From an uncultured Porphyromonadaceae bacterium (GTDB taxonomy: Bacteria > Bacteroidota > Bacteroidia > Bacteroidales > Muribaculaceae): 64,000 nt of DNA. The notes beneath the pieces are model-generated. The model had not been told where the DNA came from and ran no database searches. It was given only the letters and a program-made list of their open reading frames with translations. Of the stretch, positions 41,465-50,004 are shown piece by piece (within the stretch, counting starts at the first letter, position 1; each line of letters begins with the position of its first letter). The stretch covers positions 1-64,000 of the forward strand of contig CABUVO010000001.1 in the NCBI GenBank assembly GCA_902495075.1, in the 5' to 3' direction. Position numbers and translations under genes: made by a program.

Positions 41465-41640
41465 AAGTTTCGCAAGCTTCAACTTAAAGTTTAAGAGTTT
41501 ATAAGTTTAAAAGTTTATCAGATGCGCATATGACTGAATTTTTATTTATTCGCATCAAATAAATAAACTCATAAACTGCGCTTGCGCGGATAAATTTATA
41601 AACTTCAACTTTACGTTTGCGAAAGTTGAATTTATATAAT
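41465..41640. repeat. AT-rich stretch of AAGTTTATAAG-type words with inverted symmetry
   Basis: The words GTTTATAAG, AAGTTTAT and TTTATAAACTTC recur, and TTTCGCAA (left, 41468) faces TTGCGAAA (right, 41619). The whole can fold back on itself imperfectly through a centre near 41560 (TATTTATTCGCATCAAATAAATAAA). I recall similar low-complexity elements between Bacteroidales genes. No ORF. Confidence 0.45.
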
Positions 41641-41641
41641 T

Positions 41642-41674
41642 ATGGCGTGTCGCCGTATTAAGACAACACGCCAT
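41642..41674 (-). terminator. Terminator after dnaK
   Basis: ATGGCGTGT pairs with ACACGCCAT (9 bp, 15-nt loop), 21 nt past the dnaK stop; the minus-strand 3' side is AT-rich. Confidence 0.65.
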
Positions 41675-41694
41675 GATCTATGTTGGTTTATAAT

Positions 41695-43596
41695 TTACTT
41701 GACCTCTTCGAAGTCGACATCGGTGATGTCTTTTTCGTGGTCGTTACCCGGCTGAGCCTGAGGACCAGCCTGTGCGCCAGCGCCGGCACTTGCTGCCTGC
41801 TGTGCGTTGTAGATATCCTGAGATGCTGCCTGGAAGGCGTCGGTAACTGCCTTAACAGCTGAGTCAATATCTTCAACGAGCTGGTTCTTGTGAACTTCTT
41901 TCAGACGATCGAGTGCTGATTCGATGGCTGCTTTCTTATCAGCAGGAATCTTGTCGCCAAGTTCGTTGAGCTGTTTCTCGGTCTGGAAGATTACAGAATC
42001 GGCGTGGTTGAGTTTGTCGGCACGCTCTTTAGCTTTCTTGTCGGCGTCTTCGTTTGCCTTTGCCTCATCGCGCATGCGCTGGATCTCAGCGTCGCTAAGA
42101 CCGCTTGATGCTTCGATGCGGATTGACTGCTCTTTACCAGTAGCTTTATCCTTGGCAGTTACGTTAAGGATACCATTGGCATCAACTTCGAAAGTAACTT
42201 CAATCTGAGGTACGCCACGCGGAGCGGGTGCGATGCCGCCAAGGTTGAACTCACCAAGGAGTTTGTCGTCGGCTGCCATAGGACGCTCACCCTGAAGTAC
42301 GCGGATTGTTACTTCCGGCTGATTGTCGGCTGCTGTTGAGAATACCTCGCTCTTACGAGTCGGGATAGTGGTGTTGGCGTCGATAAGTTTTGTCATCACG
42401 CCACCCATTGTCTCGATACCGATTGACAGAGGCACAACATCAAGAAGAAGAACGTCTTTTACATCACCGCTGAGGACACCGCCCTGGATGGCTGCACCGA
42501 TTGCAACAACCTCATCGGGGTTAACACCCTTGTTGGGTTCTTTACCGAAGATCTCTTTAACCTTAGTCTGAATAGCGGGGATACGAGTAGAACCACCCAC
42601 GAGGATAACCTCGTCAATCTCAGATGCTGTGAGACCTGCATCCTGCAGAGCCTTAACACACGGAGCCTTGACGGCGTCGATAAGTTTGGAAGCGAGCTGC
42701 TCGAACTTAGCGCGTGTAAGAGTCTTCACAAGGTGCTTAGGACCTGTGGCTGTAGCTGTGATATAAGGAAGGTTGATCTCTGTAGAAGTAGAGCTTGAAA
42801 GCTCGATCTTGGCTTTTTCGGCAGCCTCTTTGAGACGCTGCATTGCCATAGGATCCTGACGGAGGTCAACGCCTTCATCGTTCTTGAATTCGTCTGCGAG
42901 CCAGTCGATGATCACGTGGTCGAAGTCATCACCACCGAGGTGGGTATCACCGTTGGTAGATTTAACCTCAAATACGCCGTCACCAAGTTCAAGGATAGAG
43001 ATATCGAATGTTCCGCCACCGAGGTCGAACACTGCGATCTTCTGCTCCTTGTTTGATTTGTCAAGACCATAGGCGAGGGCAGCGGCTGTAGGCTCGTTGA
43101 TGATACGCATCACCTTAAGACCTGCGATCTCACCTGCATCCTTGGTTGCCTGACGCTGAGAGTCATCGAAGTAGGCAGGAACAGTGATGATAGCCTCTGT
43201 TACCTGCTGACCAAGATAATCTTCAGCTGTTTTTTTCATTTTCTGGAGAATCATTGCTGAGATCTCCTGCGGAGTGTAGTCACGACCGTCGATGTCAACC
43301 TTGGGCATATCGTTCTGGCATACAACCTTGTAAGGTACACGCTTGATTTCGTCTGTTACCTGGTCGCATTTTTCGCCCATGAATCTCTTGATTGAATATA
43401 TTGTGCGGGTAGGGTTGGTGATAGCTTGACGTTTTGCAGGATCACCGACTTTTCTTTCACCACCGTCAACAAAAGCTACAACAGAAGGAGTGGTGTTACG
43501 GCCTTCATTGTTAGGGATTACAACAGGATCCTTACCTTCGAGCACTGCAACGCAGCTATTGGTAGTTCCTAAGTCAATACCGATAATTTTTCCCAT
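41695..43596 (-). CDS. dnaK: Molecular chaperone DnaK (Hsp70)
   Basis: A 633-residue Hsp70. N-terminal ATPase signatures are IGIDLGTTNSCVAVLEG, IFDLGGGTFDIS-type (VFDLGGGTFDISILE) and VGGSTRIPAIQ. The substrate-binding domain follows with the lid, and the C-terminus ends in a Gln/Ala/Gly-rich tail and an acidic DITDVDFEEVK motif. It prevents aggregation and refolds proteins together with DnaJ and GrpE, which are not encoded here. No CIRCE (HrcA) operator is visible upstream, so the control differs from that of Firmicutes; a weak CGAGCA/TGCTCG repeat lies at 43657-43687. Confidence 0.97.
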   Translation of the reverse strand: MGKIIGIDLGTTNSCVAVLEGKDPVVIPNNEGRNTTPSVVAFVDGGERKVGDPAKRQAITNPTRTIYSIKRFMGEKCDQVTDEIKRVPYKVVCQNDMPKVDIDGRDYTPQEISAMILQKMKKTAEDYLGQQVTEAIITVPAYFDDSQRQATKDAGEIAGLKVMRIINEPTAAALAYGLDKSNKEQKIAVFDLGGGTFDISILELGDGVFEVKSTNGDTHLGGDDFDHVIIDWLADEFKNDEGVDLRQDPMAMQRLKEAAEKAKIELSSSTSTEINLPYITATATGPKHLVKTLTRAKFEQLASKLIDAVKAPCVKALQDAGLTASEIDEVILVGGSTRIPAIQTKVKEIFGKEPNKGVNPDEVVAIGAAIQGGVLSGDVKDVLLLDVVPLSIGIETMGGVMTKLIDANTTIPTRKSEVFSTAADNQPEVTIRVLQGERPMAADDKLLGEFNLGGIAPAPRGVPQIEVTFEVDANGILNVTAKDKATGKEQSIRIEASSGLSDAEIQRMRDEAKANEDADKKAKERADKLNHADSVIFQTEKQLNELGDKIPADKKAAIESALDRLKEVHKNQLVEDIDSAVKAVTDAFQAASQDIYNAQQAASAGAGAQAGPQAQPGNDHEKDITDVDFEEVK

Positions 43597-43814
43597 GATT
43601 TTATAAGATTTTTAATGTTATTATTCTAATTTCTATCGTTTTATCAATTGATTTGACGAGCATCGCATACTATTAAATATCTGCTCGCTCATCATTTCAC
43701 TCAATATATTAACAAATCATGTGCTAAAAATTTCGATAAGATAAAAATTTTTTACTTAAAATTTGTAAATAGCTGAAAATACAGAGTTTTTTTACAATTG
43801 CCTTTATATAAAGA

Positions 43815-43858
43815 GTCAACCCCGGATTTTGCCATTTTTGGCAAAATCCGGGGTTGAC
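43815..43858 (-). terminator. Perfect 20-bp terminator hairpin after the GH43 gene
   Basis: GTCAACCCCGGATTTTGCCA pairs without mismatch to its complement around a TTTT loop. It lies 35 nt past the GH43 stop and would also block reading towards dnaK. Confidence 0.8.
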
Positions 43859-43893
43859 ATGAGATAATTATACAGGATACTTTTTAAGTATGA

Positions 43894-44976
43894 TTATTTT
43901 TGAGAGGGGAAATGTTTCTCAAGACGAGCAGCTTCTTCAGCTGTGATCTGGATGACGGCTCCATGTTTTGGACTTGTGAAGTTTGTTGCCCGCATGGGAC
44001 CGTCGTTGAAATGTCCAATAGGTATGAATGTCTTGAAATCGGTTGTCTCGACAAATCCGAAATTATGAGGATTGATGCTGAAAACATCATACATCACCAC
44101 CCAGCGGTCTTCACCAATACGTTTCCATACGTTCGGAGCTTCGCAACTCTTTGGTTCATGATCGATCTGCTTCTCAATATAATCATATCCTGAATTGATC
44201 TTATCTGAGAATGCGATCTTGATTCCGCCGGGATTTTCCTGTGCCACATATGTCATGGCATATTTGCCGCCGGGAATAGGGCAGATGTCAGCATCCAGCA
44301 CCTGGATTTCTTCATCCGGATATTCATAAAGTTTCTCCGGTTTCGTGACGAGGCGTGTGAAATCCTTGTCGGTATAAGCATAATACAAACGTGTCTTGCG
44401 CTCATCCTTGGTTGCCCCTTTGAGGTGTTCTCCTTTCTTGCGAATAGTAAAATATACCATCATGGCGTCTTTTTCAGGGTCGTAGATGGTCTGTGGTGCC
44501 CATGCGCAACCAATCTCTCCGAACTCCTTTGGGAAAAGCTCGTCAAGACGAGTCTCATTGTGTGTCCAGTTTACAAGATCCTTGGATTTCATGAGTACCA
44601 GTCCGCGATTGTTGCCCCAGCCATATTCATCAGGACGTTCCCACTCTGTGTTTCGAATGCCATGTTTCTTTGCATATATATGGAGGTCGGTCATCGCCAT
44701 ATAAAAACAGCCGTCCGGACCGCGGTATATATGAGGATCACGGATGCCGCGCTGATCCGAGAGAGAATCGCCGGCTATTACCGGACGGTTGTCGTTGAGA
44801 GCTGTGAATGAATAGCCGTCATGGCTTACTGCGAAATGGACACTGTGGTCTGCATCGGAGAAAAATACAAGAAGATACGCGTTCATATCTTTCTCCGAAG
44901 GAAGAGCCGTGGTTGCCGAGAGGGGAGAGGCAACCATAATGATGCCTGCTGCAATCGATAATAGAGACTTTTTCAT
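43894..44976 (-). CDS. Secreted glycoside hydrolase family 43-like protein
   Basis: A 360-residue protein with a signal peptide (LLSIAAGIIMVASPLSATTA). The five-bladed propeller pattern of GH43/GH62-like enzymes is present: AYLLVFFSDADHSVHFAVSHDG, RDPHIYRGPDGCFYMAMTD (catalytic Asp region RDPH), WAPQTIYDPE and, further on, CEAPNVWKR with the general acid Glu region. Such enzymes cut arabinose, xylose or galactose side chains from plant polysaccharides; specificity cannot be read from the sequence. There is no SusC/D pair nearby, so it is an orphan. Confidence 0.85.
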   Translation of the reverse strand: MKKSLLSIAAGIIMVASPLSATTALPSEKDMNAYLLVFFSDADHSVHFAVSHDGYSFTALNDNRPVIAGDSLSDQRGIRDPHIYRGPDGCFYMAMTDLHIYAKKHGIRNTEWERPDEYGWGNNRGLVLMKSKDLVNWTHNETRLDELFPKEFGEIGCAWAPQTIYDPEKDAMMVYFTIRKKGEHLKGATKDERKTRLYYAYTDKDFTRLVTKPEKLYEYPDEEIQVLDADICPIPGGKYAMTYVAQENPGGIKIAFSDKINSGYDYIEKQIDHEPKSCEAPNVWKRIGEDRWVVMYDVFSINPHNFGFVETTDFKTFIPIGHFNDGPMRATNFTSPKHGAVIQITAEEAARLEKHFPSQK

Positions 44977-45061
44977 AGATTATATAGGTTAAATTCAATA
45001 AATGAGTAATAAAAATTTGTGTAAAATTAACGAAAATCTATGTGATTTCTTAAAAAATTGC

Positions 45062-45069
45062 TAACTTTG
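45062..45069 (+). promoter_or_regulatory. -7 box of the serine palmitoyltransferase gene
   Basis: TAACTTTG, about 110 nt before the ATG at 45178. Confidence 0.55.
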
Positions 45070-45177
45070 TATTCTGATTTAATTTCACCTATAACGAGAG
45101 ATGGCGCATAAACGGGTCAATTAAGTCTTGAGGGCTATAAGACTTCGAGTGTGTCAACTTCATATAGAAAACAGTAT

Positions 45178-46368
45178 ATGAAACTTTTGCAAGAGAAACT
45201 ATCGGTTTATGACGCTCCTCAAAAAGCGAAAGCCGCAGGTGTCTATCCTTATTTCCGTGCGATTTCGAGTGAGCAGAACACTGAAGTGATGATGCACGGC
45301 AAGAAAGTGCTGATGTTTGGTTCTAACAGCTATATGGGTCTCACCAACCATCCCAAGGTGATTGAGGCTGCGATAGAGGCAACTAAAAAATACGGCACCG
45401 GTATGGCTGGCTCGCCATTCCTTAACGGCACCCTTGATATACATAAGGAATTCGAGGCAAAAATTGCTGATTATGTAGGGAAAGAGGATGCAATGATTTA
45501 TTCCACCGGATTCGGTGTCAACCTTGGAGTTGTATCCACTCTTACAGGTCGCGAAGATTATATTATCTTAGACGAGCAGGATCATGCCTCAATTATCGAG
45601 GGACGTCGTCTTTCATTCTCCAATTATCTCAAATATCGTCATAACGATATGTCTTCGTTGGAGACTCAGTTGAAGAAATGCGATCCCGATAAGGTGAAAC
45701 TGATTGTGACGGATGGCGTGTTCTCCATGGAGGGCGACGTGGCAAATCTTCCCGAGATAGTGCGTTTGGCAAAGAAATATAACGCCACCGTAATGGTAGA
45801 CGAGGCGCATGGTATCGGAGTCTTCGGAGAGGGAGGACGAGGCACGTGCAATCATTTCGGACTGACCGATGATGTTGATCTCATTATGGGCACCTTCAGC
45901 AAGTCTTTCGCTTCATTAGGTGGTTTTATCGCTACAGATAAAGTCATAACAAATTATCTGCGTCATCATTCTCGCTCATATATCTTTACGGCATCAATTA
46001 CTCCGGCTTCCACAGCTGCAGCAAGTGCCGCACTTGACATCATGCTTGCAGAGCCCGAGCGACAGAAACACCTCTGGGATATTACTCATTATGCACTTGA
46101 GAATTTCCGTGAAATGGGTTGCGAGATCGGCAACACATCAACGCCGATAATTCCTCTCTTCATACGCGATGATTTTAAGACATTCCAGGTTACGCGCGAT
46201 CTTCTTGACGAAGGGGTGTTTGTTAATCCCGTTGTGTCTCCAGCCGTAGCACCGCATGATACCCTTATCCGCTATTCGCTTATGGCGACACATACAAAAG
46301 AGCAGGTGACACGTTCTCTGGAAGCTATAGAAAAGGTTTTCAAGAAATACGACCTTTTGAAGAAATAG
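45178..46368 (+). CDS. spt: Serine palmitoyltransferase (sphingolipid synthesis)
   Basis: A 396-residue PLP enzyme of the alpha-oxoamine synthase family. PLP-site motifs: the Schiff-base Lys in GTFSKSFASLGGF (near 239), DEAHGIGVFG (near 207) and DEQDHASIIEG (near 133). Homology by recollection is closest to the Bacteroides serine palmitoyltransferase (MGLLQEKLAKYD and SNAYTGLT-type N-terminus; here MKLLQEKLSVYD and SNSYMGLT) rather than BioF or Kbl. It condenses serine with palmitoyl-CoA for sphingolipids, which Bacteroidetes make. The frame is open to a GTG at 45151, but the ATG starts the conserved MKLLQEKL. Confidence 0.9.
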   Translation: MKLLQEKLSVYDAPQKAKAAGVYPYFRAISSEQNTEVMMHGKKVLMFGSNSYMGLTNHPKVIEAAIEATKKYGTGMAGSPFLNGTLDIHKEFEAKIADYVGKEDAMIYSTGFGVNLGVVSTLTGREDYIILDEQDHASIIEGRRLSFSNYLKYRHNDMSSLETQLKKCDPDKVKLIVTDGVFSMEGDVANLPEIVRLAKKYNATVMVDEAHGIGVFGEGGRGTCNHFGLTDDVDLIMGTFSKSFASLGGFIATDKVITNYLRHHSRSYIFTASITPASTAAASAALDIMLAEPERQKHLWDITHYALENFREMGCEIGNTSTPIIPLFIRDDFKTFQVTRDLLDEGVFVNPVVSPAVAPHDTLIRYSLMATHTKEQVTRSLEAIEKVFKKYDLLKK

Positions 46369-46527
46369 ATCAGATTCCAAGATAAATTGAATCCCACACT
46401 ACACCGACATGTTTCGCGAAGTGTGGGATTTTAAAATGTTCATGAACAATTATAAGCGTTGATTCGTTTATAATTATGACATCCCCTCATGAATTCCACT
46501 TGTCAGGATTGCCTAACGTTCATAGCC

Positions 46528-46866
46528 ATGATTACTGATCAAGTTATCAAAGAGATATATAAGAAATATACCAAGCCCTGCAAAGATCCAGCGGAGCTTG
46601 ATCTTGAGCATTATCTTGAATTGTTGAAGGAGAACCATCGTATCACGTCTGATGGTATGGAGGTAGTGGTTGAGGATCTCGAAGAATTCAATCCATTCAG
46701 GATGTTTCTCAAAAGGAGTATTTATGGCATTATTGAGTTTGACAAAATGATTGCATTTGTGTTTAGAAGCCATATCCTTTTTTTCGGTAAAGAAGACGAT
46801 CAGCTCCGGGTGCATATCAAGCCTGAGAAACCGCAATCATTGTTCAATAAATTGTTTGGAAAATAA
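46528..46866 (+). CDS. Conserved hypothetical protein (112 residues)
   Basis: A small soluble, mostly helical protein starting MITDQVIKEIYKKYTKPCKDP, with an acidic middle and a hydrophobic segment (MIAFVFRSHILFFG) followed by a Lys/Phe-rich end (FNKLFGK). No family recognised. The frame is open upstream to 46489, but the upstream residues (Cys-rich) look unlike the rest, so ATG 46528 is favoured. It is convergent with the next gene across a strong terminator. Confidence 0.65.
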   Translation: MITDQVIKEIYKKYTKPCKDPAELDLEHYLELLKENHRITSDGMEVVVEDLEEFNPFRMFLKRSIYGIIEFDKMIAFVFRSHILFFGKEDDQLRVHIKPEKPQSLFNKLFGK

Positions 46867-46896
46867 AAAAAGGATGCCCCAAGGCATCCTTTTTTT
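46865..46896. terminator. Bidirectional terminator between two small genes
   Basis: AAAAAAAGGATGCC pairs with GGCATCCTTTTTTT around loop CCAA. T runs are on both strands, so it serves both convergent genes. Confidence 0.9.
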
Positions 46897-46912
46897 ATTT
46901 TCCAAATTTGAT

Positions 46913-47458
46913 TTAGTTGATGTTCATGATGTCGAAACCGTCACTGAGGTCTTCCTCATTGAAATCATCAGTGCTGAACACATCTATGTCAAGGTCGTCA
47001 ATTTTCTCCTGTGCTTTTAGGTCAATCTTCTTGTCGAACTCATCAAGATCGACAGACTGTTTGGGAGCTTTCCCTTTCTTGAATGTGCATACCGGGTCTG
47101 CGAGAGAACGGCTCGGATACATTTCCTTCAGCTCCATGAAGAATGAACGCTCCGTGAGATAATCGAATACGAAAATCAAACGCTGACCCTCATCCTCGAT
47201 AAGTTCGCTGAGCGGAGTTTCCTCCATGAGCCATGTGTCTGTGTCGCTCGCATTGTGCCCCATGTCTTCGAGCGTGATTTCCTCCTGTTTCTGCCAGTCG
47301 TCATCGCAGAGAAAGAAAGAATCGAGTTCGTCTTTCGTGAATCCAACACTGTCGAGCACAGCATTGCGCAACTGTAAAAATGTATTCTCAGAATCTATTT
47401 CGATTTCGCGGGCAAAATTGCTCACCTCATCGCTAACGAGTTTGAATCTATATACCAT
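46913..47458 (-). CDS. Plasmid pRiA4b ORF-3-like family protein
   Basis: A 181-residue acidic cytoplasmic protein. The pattern MVYRFKLVSDEVSNFAREIEI, then FLQLRNAVLDSVGF, DSFFLCDDDW and LIFVFDYLTERSFFMELKEM, is that of the pRiA4b ORF-3-like fold, whose role is not known. The last 60 residues are very acidic (DLDEFDKKIDLKAQEKIDD) and probably disordered. No mobile-element genes are adjacent, so the plasmid name does not imply transfer. Confidence 0.7.
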   Translation of the reverse strand: MVYRFKLVSDEVSNFAREIEIDSENTFLQLRNAVLDSVGFTKDELDSFFLCDDDWQKQEEITLEDMGHNASDTDTWLMEETPLSELIEDEGQRLIFVFDYLTERSFFMELKEMYPSRSLADPVCTFKKGKAPKQSVDLDEFDKKIDLKAQEKIDDLDIDVFSTDDFNEEDLSDGFDIMNIN

Positions 47459-47635
47459 AGTGTCTTAAGTTTTTTCTTAAAAAATATTCCTTAATCGACT
47501 TCCCGCATGTAAGAACCGCATCGTTGTGTATTTCATGGATTGCAGTGGGTTGGTCAGTCTTTTATTATTAAATGCGAAATTAATTCTTTTATTGTTATTA
47601 TTCAACAATCTAAACAAAAAAATTATAAAAAAATA

Positions 47636-47665
47636 TTCCCCACGTCCGATTAAGGACGCGGGGAA
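47636..47665 (-). terminator. Terminator at the end of the methylmalonyl-CoA decarboxylase operon
   Basis: TTCCCCACGTCC pairs with GGACGCGGGGAA (12 bp, one A-C mismatch) with a 6-nt loop; the minus strand continues into ATATTTTTTT. Confidence 0.75.
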
Positions 47666-47703
47666 GTATTTTCAAGCAGGTTTTACCTGCATTCAAGGCT
47701 TGA

Positions 47704-48873
47704 TTATCCAAGGAAACTGAGGAGAACACCTGCTGCAACTGCCGAACCGATGACACCTGCTACGTTCGGTCCCATGGCATGCATCAGAAGATAGTTGGTA
47801 GGATCATACTCGAGTCCAAGGTTGTTTGAGATACGTGCTGCCATCGGCACTGCAGACACACCTGCATTACCGATCAATGGATTGATCTTCTTTCCGGGAC
47901 GGAGGAAGAGATTGAACAGTTTCACGGAGAGAACACCTGCGGAAGACGCTATGATGAAAGCCGCAAATCCGAGACCGAAGATAAGAAGTGTATCTACAGT
48001 GAGGAATTTGTCAGCCTGAGTTGATGCTCCTACTGTCAGACCAAGAAGAATCGTAATGATATCTGTCATGGCATTGCTTGCAGTTTTGGCAAGGCGGCTT
48101 GTCACGCCACTTTCACGAAGCAGGTTGCCGAAGAAGAGCATACCGAGCAATGGAATAGCAGAGGGCACGACAAAACAGGTAAGAATTACACCCACGATCG
48201 GGAAGATGATTTTCTCAGACTGGCTCACAACTCGCACCGGCTTCATCTTTATCAGGCGTTCTTTCTTAGTTGTGAAGAGACGCATCAATGGAGGCTGGAT
48301 AAGCGGAATGAGTGCCATGTAGGAATAGGCAGAAACCGCTACTGCTCCAAGCAGATTAGGATTAAGCTTCGAAGTGGTGAAAATAGCCGTTGGACCGTCT
48401 GCGCCACCAATAATCGCCACGCAACCTGCCGACAGCGGATCAAATCCGCAAAGTAGTGCGAGCATGTATGCTCCAAAGATACCGAACTGTGCGCATGCCC
48501 CAATGATCATCAATTTTGGATTGGCGAGGAGAGCCGAGAAATCTGTCATTGCTCCGATGCCAAGGAAAATCAAAGGTGGATACCATCCTTTCTCAACACC
48601 ATTGTAGAGGATGTTGAGCACCGATCCTTCCTCGTATATACCGATTTCCATGCCTGCCTGAAAAGGGATGTTTCCGATAAGCATACCGAAACCGATCGGG
48701 ACAAGGAGGAGAGGTTCGAAGTTTTTCTTGATCGCGAGCCAGACAAAAAAGCAACCCACGGCGAGCATCACGAGGTTTGTCCATTCGCAATTATAGAATC
48801 CTGTGAATTTCCAGAAATTCTCTACGGTGCTGCTCATGAACTGACCGAACGAATAATCACTTGCTAATATCAT
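47704..48873 (-). CDS. mmdB: Na+-translocating decarboxylase beta subunit
   Basis: A 389-residue polytopic membrane protein with about 10-11 hydrophobic helices. The conserved signature GGADGPTAIFTTSKLNP contains the Asp that binds Na+ in OadB/MmdB/GcdB. It decarboxylates carboxybiotin and exports Na+. It is the last gene of the five-gene operon and shares no sequence with the soluble subunits. The gene could also be called oadB; mmdB is favoured because of the epimerase and the carboxyltransferase upstream. Confidence 0.93.
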   Translation of the reverse strand: MILASDYSFGQFMSSTVENFWKFTGFYNCEWTNLVMLAVGCFFVWLAIKKNFEPLLLVPIGFGMLIGNIPFQAGMEIGIYEEGSVLNILYNGVEKGWYPPLIFLGIGAMTDFSALLANPKLMIIGACAQFGIFGAYMLALLCGFDPLSAGCVAIIGGADGPTAIFTTSKLNPNLLGAVAVSAYSYMALIPLIQPPLMRLFTTKKERLIKMKPVRVVSQSEKIIFPIVGVILTCFVVPSAIPLLGMLFFGNLLRESGVTSRLAKTASNAMTDIITILLGLTVGASTQADKFLTVDTLLIFGLGFAAFIIASSAGVLSVKLFNLFLRPGKKINPLIGNAGVSAVPMAARISNNLGLEYDPTNYLLMHAMGPNVAGVIGSAVAAGVLLSFLG

Positions 48874-48893
48874 AGTGGAATCGATTGAAGGGA

Positions 48894-49343
48894 TTATTCG
48901 ATTATCATGATATCTGTTCCCTCAAGAATAGCGTCTCCTACGTTAACGAGGATTTTCTTGACTGTACCACCCTTGGTTGTGTGGACATCATTTTCCATTT
49001 TCATTGCCTCAAGCACACACACAGTGTCGCCACTCTTCACAGTGTCGCCTTCCTTAACAGAGAAGCTAAGGATTGTGCCGGGGAGCGGACTCTTGACTGC
49101 AGATGCCGGACCAGCGGCAACCGGAGCAGGTTTCACAGCTTGAGTCGGAGCGGCTGTAGGCTGCGCTGAAGCCGTTTTGCCAGACTGAGAGAGAGCTGGT
49201 TTAGAAGGTTTGGAAGGAGCTGCCTTATCAAGTTCCACCATGTAAGGAGTGCCGTTAACTTCAACGGTAACCTCATTGTCTACAACATCGCCAACGGTTA
49301 TAGTGTATTTAAGACCGTTGATTTTGTATTTATATTCTTTCAT
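48894..49343 (-). CDS. mmdC: Biotin carrier subunit of the decarboxylase
   Basis: A 149-residue protein: an N-terminal beta domain (YKINGLKYTITVGDV), a Pro/Ala/Lys-rich flexible linker (about 41-83), and a biotinyl domain with the biotinylated Lys115 in LEAMKMEND. It carries the carboxyl group from the transferase to the membrane subunit. It lies between the OadG-like gene and the beta subunit gene, spaced 34 and 20 nt. Confidence 0.94.
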   Translation of the reverse strand: MKEYKYKINGLKYTITVGDVVDNEVTVEVNGTPYMVELDKAAPSKPSKPALSQSGKTASAQPTAAPTQAVKPAPVAAGPASAVKSPLPGTILSFSVKEGDTVKSGDTVCVLEAMKMENDVHTTKGGTVKKILVNVGDAILEGTDIMIIE

Positions 49344-49377
49344 TGTTTTTAATTTTAAGCCTTTATGGCAAACGGTT

Positions 49378-49989
49378 TTATTTCAATGGCCTGCGGAGAG
49401 AGGCATGAGCCGGTGATATCTCCGGGATATGGCGCATATTATAAATTTTAGAATTCCAGGGAGAATAAGATTTTTTCATTCTCTTGATGGTGAGGATTGT
49501 ATCCTCCATATCATGACCTTGGCCAAAGTGCTCGGCGAGAGCCATACCGATAGCTGCGATAACTTCACCGGAATCAAGCTCGTCATGATGGTCTTCCGAT
49601 GTTTCAGAAGTGACGCCATGTGCCTTGCGTTTTTTGCTGCTCATCACAGCTGTTGAGATCTTGCCGAAGCAGAGGAAGAGAATACTGAGGATGATGAGCG
49701 CAGCGAGCACGATACACATGGCAATGATTGTGATGGCACCTCCGAAGCTGTCGTTTTCAGCTGCGTTGCGTGCTTTTTCAGCCTGTATTGCCTTGCGGGT
49801 CATCTCACTTGTCTGCACGGTATTAACCTCTTTGGAATCGACCCAGTCGCCTTCCACATTGGTCTGTTCACCTTGAGTAGAGACCTCTGTATATTCTTGT
49901 TGCGGATCCGCGGAGACTGCCGCTGCAGCCGGAGCTGCAGCGAACAGAAGACCGCATAATGCCGCACTCAAAATATATTTTTTTAACAT
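49378..49989 (-). CDS. mmdD: OadG/MmdD-like anchor subunit with signal peptide
   Basis: A 203-residue membrane protein: a cleavable signal (LSAALCGLLFAAAPAAAA), an acidic/polar periplasmic stretch, a single membrane helix (AITIIAMCIVLAALIILSIL) and a His/Asp-rich cytoplasmic part. This is a Bacteroidetes form of the gamma/delta subunit that ties the transferase and beta subunit together. Its C-terminal half is longer than in Klebsiella OadG. It lies 15 nt after the transferase gene. Confidence 0.85.
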   Translation of the reverse strand: MLKKYILSAALCGLLFAAAPAAAAVSADPQQEYTEVSTQGEQTNVEGDWVDSKEVNTVQTSEMTRKAIQAEKARNAAENDSFGGAITIIAMCIVLAALIILSILFLCFGKISTAVMSSKKRKAHGVTSETSEDHHDELDSGEVIAAIGMALAEHFGQGHDMEDTILTIKRMKKSYSPWNSKIYNMRHIPEISPAHASLRRPLK

Positions 49990-50004
49990 CTTGGTGCAAT
50001 TTAA

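Noticed and set aside
41465..41640. CRISPR-like repetition
   Set aside because: Repeats are short, irregular and lack spacers; no cas genes.
43597..43814. CIRCE/HrcA operator upstream of dnaK
   Set aside because: No TTAGCACTC-N9-GAGTGCTAA match; only a 6-bp CGAGCA/TGCTCG repeat.
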